From positions 154,223,628 through 154,265,348 of the forward strand of contig JBOZIK010000001.1 in NCBI GenBank assembly GCA_051453625.1: a stretch of DNA of 41,721 nucleotides, read 5' to 3'. The position numbers were made by a program, and so were the translations under genes. The notes below the pieces were generated by a model that was not told where the DNA came from, did not search any database, and was given only the letters and a program-made list of their open reading frames with translations. Origin of the DNA: Welwitschia mirabilis. Lineage: Eukaryota; Gnetophyta; Gnetopsida; Welwitschiales. Positions 33,403-41,721 of the stretch are shown piece after piece. Positions within the stretch are counted from its first letter, which is position 1, and each line of letters begins with the position of its first letter.

Positions 33403-33541
33403 CAATTTACTACTACGTATCTTGTAGTAGATAGGACTCTATGGTGTATTACACATTTTGTAATGCTAGGATAAAATGTACTACACAATTCATCATACTA
33501 GGTTAAAATTGTACTACACATCTTATACTACTAGGATGGAG
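33403..33541 (+). repeat. Degenerate short tandem array, about 34-bp period, four copies
   Basis: Copies share T-TACTACAC(A/G)--T---TA-TA-TAGGAT-and start near 33,403, 33,441, 33,477 and 33,509. The copies are diverged, so the array is old. Confidence 0.6.
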
Positions 33542-33756
33542 AGTGACTTTAAGTAAAGACTTTAAAAGCCAAATGAAGCCCAAACAATAAGTTATATTAA
33601 CTCATAGTCAATCCTATCTTGAATTGAAAATTTAGTAGCTTTTCTTAATTAAGTGGATTTATTTGAGTATCAATTGGTAATTCTATATTTAAATGATGTA
33701 CTAGTGAAATAACTTAATGTTTGTAAGTTCCTTAATTTTATAGACCAATTTCCATG

Positions 33757-33788
33757 TATCATTTTCTACAAGTATCATTTTCTACAAG
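33757..33788 (+). repeat. Two-copy tandem duplication, 16-bp period, in the RT start
   Basis: GTATCATTTTCTACAA occurs twice in succession, duplicating codons of the conserved N-x-TW segment and shifting the frame of the relic RT. Confidence 0.95.
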
Positions 33789-34015
33789 TACATAATATTC
33801 TTCTTTCATGACTTGAACCCACTGATTATGTAGAATGGCATTTTTGAAAGAAATGGGTTTACCTTAATAATTAGATAAAGCTCATCATCATCCTCAAAAT
33901 ATGTATGTAAGCTTTTTCTAATTCTAGTTTTACCTGATTCATCATCATAAACATCTGATAGAGTAGACTTTAACCAAATGCTTCATCTTTGTTATTGGGG
34001 ATTATCAGCATTCTT

Positions 34016-34025
34016 NNNNNNNNNN
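34016..34025. other. Assembly gap, 10 N
   Basis: Short unresolved run in the linker between integrase and RT of the minus-strand Copia remnant. Confidence 0.95.
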
Positions 34026-36600
34026 GGACTATCCAATGAGTTGCTTTTGAAACCACAATCATAAGTGCTAAGTGCAAAAAATTACTCAATTCCTATAGGT
34101 TTTAATGTGAATGTTTCAATTTGATTAGAAGGGATTATAAAAGTAATAGACACGTCTACTCCTTTAATAGTAGAATATTCAGCATTCAAAATTGTTACTA
34201 GATGGGAGAAAGGACATAGCTTGGAATGATCAAAGTAAGAATTACTCTGTGAGGTTTCTGAGGAGATGACATTATGAGAAATGATGATTTTTTTAATGAT
34301 TAGAAAGGTATACATGACATTCCTTTTGGCTTGATAGATAACCAACAAATGTACTAATGTGAGAATGTGCACCAATCTTATCATGATGTTAATTGGGCAC
34401 ATGGATGTAACACTTGCACCCAAATGCATGAACATGTTATAGAGTTGTCTTGTAACCATGCCATGTTTCAGCAAGAAAGATATTATTTTTAAAGACAATT
34501 CTAATGCGATAGTTGGGATACATTATGATACTCACAGCTTTACCATAGAAATAGGTTTTATAACCATGAATATACATCATAGATCATGTCATATGCATAA
34601 TGTTGTGATTGAATATTTCAATAATGCCAATTTATTAGGATGTTTCTAGGAAAGTCTTTAAATGTTGAATGCCTTATGAAGCAAGATAGTCCTTGAATTC
34701 TATAGATGTGTATTGACCACCATTATCAGAGTGAAAATATTTTATCTTACATTCTAATTTCTTTTCTAGTTTTCCCTTTAAAACTTTAAATATTTGGAAA
34801 GCATGAGACTTTAAAGTCATAAAGTACACCCAAGTTATTCACGAGTAGTTATCAGTAAATGATATGAAACAATCATATCCTTGAAGTATAGGCATTGGCA
34901 TTAGACCCCACAAACTACTGTGAATAAGTAAAAGTTTGTTATCAGCTTACCATTTGCTTGGTGAAAAACACTGTCAAGTTTCTTTGTCCATTACAGATGC
35001 TTCACACTATGAAAGACCTCGTGGAATGGATAGAAGAAGCTGATAATAATTCTCACATATTGCATTTAATGTACAAATAGTAAAATTTCCTAGTCTAGCA
35101 TGCCATAATAGTAATGAGGAAATGTTGTCTTATGAAGCAGTGCACACAATCTTGTGCATGTTGATATGGTTGTGAAGACGTATAATCTTCTCATCCATGT
35201 AACCCTTCATAACAAGATTCTGATCATGATTATAAATACTAATTAATCTCTTTGTCATGAAAATAGAATGTTTTTCCTTCACAAATGTTGTAAGTAAAAA
35301 TAGATAACAACTCAATGAGGAAACATATAGAACATTTGACACAGTCAATGGAGTAAGAGATGTCAAGCTAAGTGTAACTAAATCATATTCTTCCATTGGA
35401 ACTAGAGTTCTATCTATTAAATAGACTTTACTATGCACTTCAACAAAATCATTAAAATAACCTCATCTGTAAATCATGTGCTTGCTAACACCAGTATCAA
35501 GAATCCATGTCTCATTAAGAGGTATATCCTCATTAATATATACAAAATTATAACATTGAAAGATAGCAATAGATTCATAGAATTTAGCATCTTCAAGAAA
35601 ACCAGAATCCTCAGTGACTGATTAGACTTAGATGTATACTTGATCTTCTTCTAAGGTATTCTATAGAAGTTGGCAGTATGACCTTGTCTTTTGTAATGAG
35701 AGCATTAATACTTTTTATTCTAAATATTAACATTGGTTTAAGCTAGTTTTATCTTTGACTAAGTTTGATTGCGTTAAGGTGCAGGAACTAATCCTTGCTT
35801 TTAAAGAGTATTACCTTTATCATTATACTTATCATTAGAAGGAAGGTATTTGCTTAAAGACTATTTATGTTATCAAGTTTTGCCATAAGAATGAGAAACT
35901 TTGAAAGTACTCTTAAAGGATGGGGATATTATGAAGTTAAACTAAGATTTGATAGTAACGAGGTTCTTACTAAGTAGGTCAAAGTTCATTTAAGGAAGTT
36001 ACTTACTTCCATGTAATAACATAATGTAGTTACACAAGGATGGACCCTTTAAACAACATCAAACCAAGTTAACATCATGAATTCAAACTTGGTTGTCTAG
36101 GTTAATCTCAGCTACTTTTACCTTGATGTCTATCATCCATGCAATCAATTATCTTATCTTGCCCATTTCATAATGCAAATTGTACATGGTAGTTATGAAA
36201 TTAATGAGTTCTAAGTCATTCTTGGCATAAAATGTATCTTGTAAATTACAAAAGTTTGTATAACTTATCTAATTTTTATCAATCAAATTTTTATTTAAGA
36301 AGATATTGATTTTCACACAATCTCTGTTAATTTGCTTTTAATAGCTTTCCAATCATCTTATTCATCTTGGTTTTGAAGAGTTACATGTACTCTCTTAAAG
36401 AAATCATTTCCAAAACCATAAATATGCATGGTTAACATAAACTCATTATGCTAATCCTTCCATAACTGATCATCTTAAAGAGTAACACTGATGTTACCCA
36501 TGACTCTAGTTATTAAAACAAGTATGAATGAGTCTAATAGGATCTAAAACTTGTCCTTTAAAGTTGTCATGGTTGCTGAAATTGAAAGAGGATATGATCA

Positions 36601-37621
36601 GCTATAAGGTATAATTGATTTTCAAGGTGATCTTGCTCATATCCACAATTGAATAATGGATCTATTCTTCACACTAATAACACTCGTCAATTTGGGAAGA
36701 TAAAGCAATAATATGAAGATGAAATGGCATAGTCAATTTAATGAAGGATCTATGTTACATGGACAAGTTTAAACAATCTATATAAGTCACAATGACATAA
36801 TAAAAAATGTCAAAAAAGAGTCACAATAGAGAGGTATAGCTAATTCAGAGGGGATGATGTTTCCATACATAAGTCAAATGACCTATTCACTCCATAAGAT
36901 GTGAAGAAAACCAATGAAAAATACTCAAAAACCCAAAAATTGAATGCTTACACATGCAAAGAAGAAACAAAGTAATTTGTTAAACATTTCCTATGTAAGC
37001 ATGGTAGATTTTAATGCAAGGGATCTAAATTAATTATTAAGTAATGAAAATACAACTTTATCAATTTTAAGGTCTTACTTCTAATCTGACTAGTGATCAC
37101 ATCCTCTTTGAAGGTGGAACCCTTACCAGTCGTCTACTAGTTTTGGTTATCTCCGCTATATATCTCCTTTAAGGGAGAGTAATATGCAATATTGGCAACC
37201 TACTTATACCTTAGTAAATTTTAAGTTCTCTTATACTTGTTCCTCCCTATCGACTAGATGATGAAATCCAAATATATCCCACTAATGTGCCTTGGGTATT
37301 TACCTTATATAGCCTCCGTTACGAAGACATGCATAGGAATATCAACCTCGAGTAATTTAGGATGTTTTTGTTTAAAAGAGACATAGTTTTCCATATAGCC
37401 TGAACTTCATAGTTAAAGACTATGCCATAATTTTAGAAATGAGTGCAGCCTGTTACGGATCTCCATCTACATAAGTCTCTTCATGATTGTCATTAACTAA
37501 GACTTATTGCCAGTGAAAAACATTATGTGTTTAAGAGATGAAAGTAATTTTCAATTTTAGATATTAAATAAAATAATTTAAGTAAGGCTTTAAGTGTAAA
37601 AACAAAAGAAAAAAATATAAA
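36601..37621 (-). other. Probable leader of the minus-strand Copia element
   Basis: About 1 kb between the gag start and a probable primer site. It contains a GC-richer block at 37,080-37,400 with no coding motif. Its assignment as leader rests on position only. Confidence 0.35.
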
Positions 37622-37638
37622 GGCACAGAAACTAATTG
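37622..37638 (-). promoter_or_regulatory. Possible decayed primer binding site of the minus-strand Copia element
   Basis: The minus strand reads TTAGTTTCTGTGCC, matching TTGGTATCAGAGCC at 10 of 14 positions, at the right orientation upstream of gag. A weak match on its own, supported by the LTR-like sequence beyond it. Confidence 0.35.
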
Positions 37639-37639
37639 T

Positions 37640-38300
37640 GATATAGTTGAGCAAAGTAGATTTTGCTTACCATTCAACTTAGCTTATTCTATCCAAATCA
37701 CAAAAATAAATCTAAAGAAAGTTTGAAAAAAAAATTTGAAAAAAAATTGATCTCATCCCAAATTAATTTGAAAAATAAAATTTTAAGACTTAATATTTTA
37801 GAATACTATCTAATAATAAGGAAATTTAAAAAAAAAGATATTGATTTCATCCCAAATTAATTCGAAAAATAAAATTTCAAGACTTAATATTTTAAAATAC
37901 TATCTAATAATATTCAAAATGGGCTATAAAAAATTTTCAGAGTAATAAAAAATGGCAGAATTGTAGAGCTGCATTTAATTCATTTATAAGCCTCCATGAA
38001 TTAAATTTGAATAGTAAGCTTTGATGATTCATTAGGTATGATAGCTATAAGCAGGTGGCACTTTAGCAGAAGCTATGGTGCTACAACTACGCAAGAAGAA
38101 AGAAAAAACTACAGAGCGATAACGCAGAGGGCGTTAAATTGTTTGTTGGTTTCTCCAATGATTATTTTCTGATGGACTACTGCAAAAAGGTCGTTAACGT
38201 AGTGACGCGTGATTGAAAACAAGCAGAAGAAATGCTAGAAAATTGCATTGAGGCTAATGTAGCATGGGAACTATAGCTCAGACTGACGCATGAGAAGACA
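37640..38300 (-). repeat. Probable 5' LTR of the minus-strand Copia element
   Basis: Lies beyond the possible primer site and carries a minus-strand TATA box (CTTATAAA, plus coordinates 37,983-37,990) with a less AT-rich U3-like block from 38,040 to 38,300. A 94-bp tandem duplication sits in the R-U5 part. No matching 3' LTR is seen in the window, so the boundaries, especially the right one, are inferred. Confidence 0.4.
37747..37914 (+). repeat. Two-copy tandem duplication, 94-bp period
   Basis: TTGAT-TCATCCCAAATTAATT through ATACTATCTAATAATA occurs at 37,747 and again at 37,841, nearly identical. Confidence 0.92.
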
Positions 38301-38347
38301 TCTGTGTTGCCAGTTTTTGTTTAGCAAAGAGTGTCAAATTAGTAGGG

Positions 38348-38860
38348 TCAATAGTGAGTAGTTTATAAAGGGTCTTAACATGTAATAAATGAAGTTCCTT
38401 CATGGGCATGTCCTGCATGCACACATCCATGCCCCTTCATGGATGCATACATTGCCAACTCAGCTATCTCCATGCCTCTCCATGAGTCTCATGCATGTGA
38501 ATTAGCTCAAAAAAAATGTGGACATACCCATGGTTTAGCTTGCAAATTCCAGTTTTTTTTTGCATGAAGCGTGGTTTCCCTCACGCACTTCATTCCTTTC
38601 ATGTCTCCTCCATCATGCTACTCCCTTCTGCCAAGGCCCTCACCTTGCACCTTCTATGAGCATCCTTCTCATGTCTTTGCATCATCGGCCTTCTTCTATC
38701 AAGGCTCTGCAACCTCTGCATGCTAGCCGTTGACCTCAAGCATCCGTGGCCTACACATTCTCATGCTATGCCTGAGTGTTGCCATTCTTTCTCTCGCTGC
38801 CATCACCAAACTCCTCTATCCTTGATGCACTCAGTACCTACCTGAGCGCTACCATTCTTT
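38348..38860 (+). repeat. Direct repeat R1 (long repeat, possible LTR)
   Basis: Aligns in direct orientation with 41,321-41,721 at high identity: GCATGCACACATCCATG, CCCCTTCATGGATGCATACA, TCAAAAAAAATGTGGACATAC, GTCTCCTCCAT, GCATCCTTCTCATGTC, TTGACCTCAAGCATC and ATTCTCATGCTATGC all recur in order. R1 has about 32 extra bases near 38,380-38,411. It is rich in CATG and CATGCA and has a hairpin CATCCATG/CATGGATG. Homology can only be followed to about 38,780 because the other copy is cut by the window edge. Confidence 0.88.
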
Positions 38861-38893
38861 TCTTCAAAAATGAAGACAAGGGTATTAATGTTT

Positions 38894-39047
38894 AGCAAAG
38901 AGAGCGTAGACGTAGGTTTAGGATTCCTGTAACAAATGCAGTGAAAAGAGCAAATAGAGTAAAAATGTGGATTTGGAGTTCAGCAAACGGAATGAAGACA
39001 CAGGCTTGGAGTTTAGAAAATAGAGTGAAGACACAGGTTTAGGGTTT
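38894..39047 (+). repeat. 33-bp tandem array, four degenerate units
   Basis: Units near AGCAAATAGAGTGAAGACAC followed by AGGTTTGGAGTTT lie at 38,894, 38,949, 38,982 and 39,015. The last three are contiguous with exact 33-bp spacing; the first is separated by about 25 bases. The 33-bp period would keep a reading frame, but no open frame uses it here. Confidence 0.8.
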
Positions 39048-39785
39048 TTGCAATGTTCAGAAAGCATTTTCAAAATGCTTCATTCTCTCTGAAGCAAGCA
39101 CGGAATACCATCCCTAAAATCCTGAAAATGTCAGAATCCGTATGTTTCTGTAAACATTTTTCCCCCAAATACCATTCCATTTTTTGCTTTTCTCAGGTCT
39201 TCAATTTGTCACTTCGATTTCATTTTCTTTACATTCCCTCTGCTTAGCGACATTCATTGCTATTAAATATTGTAATAAATTTTTTTCACATTCTGCAGAG
39301 CATTCGATCTAGGTTTTTTAGGGGTTCTGAGTGATTTTAGTAAGCAAATTTCGTTCTTAGTTTCTTCAGTTGTCAAAAATCCATATGAAGATGCCTGTTT
39401 TCTTTTTGTGATTTTCCTTTTGTAATTGTTCAACTCTGAAGCTCTCTGATTCTTTTTGTGTTTTCCCTCTTGTTTGCATTTTTTAGAACACTAATGCTCC
39501 GTTCTCAGCATTCATTTAAAAGAAAGACATGCATTATCATCTAACATCAAAGCTTAAGTTCCAAAATTTCTAAAGGTATGTTCAGATAACTGTTCTTATT
39601 AAGTGTTCAGTTTTTTTTTCTTATTTAGTACTAGTTAAAATGTAATAACCATATTAAGTCCAATAACTCTAGATTACTATAGCTAGCATTGAATAATGTA
39701 CTTAAATTCTCTAATGATGCTCAAGGTGATATATATCATGTTTTATTAGATAGTTACAATGCTACCTTACCTTTGAGCTATGAAG

Positions 39786-39885
39786 NNNNNNNNNNNNNNN
39801 NNNNNNNNNNNNNNNNNNNNNNNNNNNNNNNNNNNNNNNNNNNNNNNNNNNNNNNNNNNNNNNNNNNNNNNNNNNNNNNNNNNNN
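39786..39885. other. Assembly gap, 100 N
   Basis: Exactly 100 N, a conventional placeholder size, so the true length is unknown. It adjoins the (CA)n tract, which probably caused the break. Confidence 0.95.

Positions 39886-39957
<72 letters not shown>
39886..39957 (+). repeat. (CA)36 microsatellite
   Basis: Uninterrupted CA run of 72 bases, its left end hidden by the gap, so the true tract may be longer. Open frames of repeated His-Thr or Cys-Val across it are artefacts. Confidence 0.97.
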
Positions 39958-39958
<1 letters not shown>

Positions 39959-40526
39959 CATACCTTGTGTGAAGATCACTTAATTTTTATAGGAAAAACT
40001 TTACCTATTTCACCATGCCTTTATAAATAATAAGTCTATTTTATTCACTTCATGTAGACATAATGATCTTCATGCACATCTTTAAAGCTTAGAATATTAG
40101 ATAACTTATAATAAGAAAGTTTCTTTTTGTTATGAAATTATATTATAATGTGTAGCAATTTTGTCAGAGTAAACTTTGTAAGAAGATAGAAATTAAGCAT
40201 ATCAACAACAAACTAGAATTCTAATTTTACTTTTATAGAGTAATCTAATTTTGAGGTTGATAATACGAAGGGATCTTGTACATAAAATGTTTTCTCAATT
40301 AAAAAGTGTATCAGAGTCCTTATTAGAATAATATACTACATCAATGAAGATGATATAAATGAGGATAAATAAGATCATAGAGATATAGACATTGGGTTCT
40401 TAAGTTGAATACATTATTTTACCTACAGTCATCATATTATGAATTACTGAAGTTCATGATGCTAGACTTGTATACACCGTGGTTTTACACCTAGATATTC
40501 ATAAAAATCCTAGTTGTTTGCTTGTT

Positions 40527-40625
40527 TATATAAGCAAGCTCTTTGTAAAATTATTAAAAGAAGAAAAATAAAATTAGTTTTAAAGAAATCTTATGTCTTG
40601 ATCTTGATACTCTTATTTCTTAGCA
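40527..40625 (+). repeat. LTR 3' terminal part of another LTR element
   Basis: TATATAA (40,527-40,533), an AATAAA signal (40,567-40,572) and a terminal CA at 40,625 immediately precede a primer-site match. This compact TATA-to-end layout of about 100 bases is typical of short plant Copia LTRs. The LTR start was not found and no gag follows recognisably, so it may be a truncated element. Confidence 0.5.
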
Positions 40626-40627
40626 AG

Positions 40628-40640
40628 TGGTGTCAAAGCC
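40628..40640 (+). promoter_or_regulatory. Primer binding site (initiator Met-tRNA type)
   Basis: TGGTGTCAAAGCC matches TGGTATCAGAGCC at 11 of 13 positions, two bases after the CA end of the LTR-like sequence. Confidence 0.65.
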
Positions 40641-40825
40641 ACGTTTTACTTCTTGAGGTAGATCTAATGACTACTTTTATTTTTAAAATAAATTTTTTTA
40701 ATCTTTTTTAAAAATATTATGTTTTTAAGTTCTCTTTCAATGGTTATATTTCTAACCCTTAAAATTTTCTTTTAAATGTTCTTTAATGTTTAATTTTTTA
40801 AACATTTCTTTTCATTACAACAAGA

Positions 40826-40881
40826 TGTACCTATGTTAGCTCTTACTCATAACTGTGCCTGTGTTAGCTCTCACTCATAGT
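40826..40881 (+). repeat. Two-copy tandem duplication, 28-bp period
   Basis: TGT-CCT-TGTTAGCTCT-ACTCATA occurs twice in direct succession with four or so differences. Confidence 0.85.
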
Positions 40882-41320
40882 CATGCTTGCATCTACTAAC
40901 GTGAGGTTGCCTGCACTTACTAGACTCTTGAAACTATTATCTATGTAGTCTATCATGTTCCTCTTGTGTGCTTACCCGCTACCTCCCATCACTAGCTTGC
41001 TGCATCACTACTAGCCTCCTGTCTTATGTTGTAGCCTTTTTTCTATTCAAAGCTCCTACTTATATTAGATTTTACTATCTCTTCTACTTCTTTCATTGGT
41101 GCGTCAGTGAAGCCTTTAACTGTAGAGCCTTTCTATCACTCCCATCTATTCTGCTACTATAGCGCATACTGGATACTGCCACTGCAGTAAACTATTACAG
41201 GATCTATTAAAGAATGTTTTCTTATTTATTGATGGAGTTTTTTCTATCTCAGAGACTTAATTCCATTTTGAATAGAGTCATAGTTGCTAAAGGCCTCTTT
41301 TGCCTGATTTATATGATCCC

Positions 41321-41721
41321 ACCATAGCGAGTAGTCTATGAAGGATCTTAATGTATGCATGCACACATCCATGCCCCTTCATGGATGCATACATTGCTAA
41401 CTTAGCTGTCTCCATGCCTCTTCATGAGTTTCATGCATGTCAATGCACTCAAAAAAAATGTGGACATACTAATGGTTTAGCGTGTAAATTCTAGTTCTTT
41501 CCCCCTAAAGCATGGTTTCCCTCATGCACTTTGCCCCTTCCATGTCTCCTCCATTGTGATACTACCTTTTATCAAGTCCTATGCCTTGCACCTTCTTGAA
41601 GCATCCTTCTCATGTCCCCATGTCACCAGCCTTCTTTTGCTAAGGCTCTACAACCTTTGTATGCTAGCTCTTGACCTCAAGCATCTGCAGCCTACGCATT
41701 CTCATGCTATGCTTGAGCACT
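41321..41721 (+). repeat. Direct repeat R2, truncated by the window edge
   Basis: Second copy of R1, same orientation, about 3 kb downstream and continuing to the last base. The inverted repeat CATCCATG/CATGGATG and the CATG-rich composition are kept. Confidence 0.88.

Larger units (their letters stand above)
33720..36600 (-). pseudogene. Minus-strand Copia polyprotein remnant (gag to start of RT)
   Basis: Domains follow in order on the minus strand. Gag: KRVHVTLQNQDE near 36,370 and NFITTMYNLHYEMGKI at about 36,154-36,210. Zinc knuckle at 35,663-35,704 (CSHYKRQGHTANFY; second and fourth Cys now Tyr). Protease WILDTGVSKHM at 35,475-35,507 with D-T-G intact. VSNVLYVSSLSC at about 35,310-35,345. 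Pre-integrase LLWHARLGN at 35,085-35,111. Integrase: IHSSLWGL near 34,910 (family HSDLWGP, first catalytic Asp replaced), FTDNYS-ITWVYF, SDNGGQYTSIEFKDYLA near 34,680-34,730 (second Asp kept). Integrase C-terminal GCKCYIHVPN and FVGYLSSQK near 34,330-34,410. RT start QWVQVMKEEYYVL and NDTWKLVYKIKEL at 33,725-33,840. The remainder of RT and RNase H are missing. Stops, shifts, and a 10-N gap interrupt it. Confidence 0.88.
38861..41320. other. Region between direct repeats R1 and R2
   Basis: Holds the 33-bp array, a (CA)n tract next to a 100-N gap, an LTR end with primer site, and a 28-bp duplication (each listed). I recognised no gag or pol motif. The T-rich block 39,300-39,500 looks like leader or intron sequence but cannot be assigned. 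Confidence 0.45.

Noticed and set aside
33403-33541. CRISPR-like short repeat array
   Set aside because: Units are contiguous and diverged, without unique spacers, in plant DNA; a decayed minisatellite fits.
38050-38230. Possible host exon in a moderate-GC block
   Set aside because: No frame longer than a few dozen codons, no splice-site pattern with coding support; better explained as the U3 of the minus-strand LTR.
39689-40030. Open frames of repeated His-Thr or Cys-Val
   Set aside because: They are translations of the (CA)n microsatellite and the N gap and have no coding support.

Overview
This 41.7-kb window is plant nuclear DNA, very AT-rich. I found no intact protein-coding host gene. 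The longest uninterrupted reading frame outside assembly gaps is 138 codons, and it lies within a decayed retrotransposon. Evidence for a plant: an intact eukaryotic tRNA-Gln(UUG) gene, several plant-type Ty1/Copia retrotransposons with initiator-Met-tRNA primer sites, L1- and RTE-type LINE remnants, and tRNA-derived SINE-like heads. The species cannot be named from this sequence. The density of old, broken transposons suggests a gene-poor region of a repeat-rich genome.

Layout. 1-10.7 kb: AT-rich relic DNA holding one copy of a decayed LTR-like repeat (1.44-1.84 kb), an RTE-type LINE 3' end (minus strand, 4.8-5.2 kb) abutting a tRNA-like SINE head, an L1-type LINE with recognisable endonuclease and reverse-transcriptase motifs (6.86-9.0 kb), and an isolated G-quadruplex motif near 9.93 kb. 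10.79-18.28 kb: a two-LTR Copia element (SIRE/Maximus-like gag) with gag and protease but no integrase, RT or RNase H. In their place is a segment beginning TGTAACACCC with a TATA box and a 324-codon frame resembling the plant-transposon-protein domain. This element lies inside the zinc knuckle of another Copia gag on the minus strand (18.28-18.61 kb). After a 578-N gap there is a minus-strand LINE 3' part (19.3-20.1 kb), then the tRNA-Gln gene (20,995-21,066, minus).

21-33 kb: mostly unassignable AT-rich DNA, with a Tork-like Copia LTR end plus gag relic (24.8-26.1 kb), SINE-like heads (22.5, 27.9, 28.7-29.1, 31.3 kb), a broken tRNA-Ile(AAU) copy (28.2 kb) and the second LTR-like repeat copy (31.8-32.2 kb). 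33.7-38 kb: a minus-strand Copia relic running from a probable LTR and primer site (37.6-38.0 kb) through gag, zinc knuckle, protease, pre-integrase and integrase to the start of RT. 38.3-41.7 kb: two direct repeats about 3 kb apart, the second cut by the window edge. They enclose a 33-bp tandem array, a (CA)n tract beside a 100-N gap, and a separate LTR end with a primer site.

The coding relics do not form a working system; they record layered insertion followed by C-to-T decay and small tandem duplications. The only feature likely to be functional today is the tRNA-Gln gene. The most interesting feature is the GGTCGACC-type motif array shared by the LTRs and the internal TATA-bearing segment of the 10.8-18.3 kb element.
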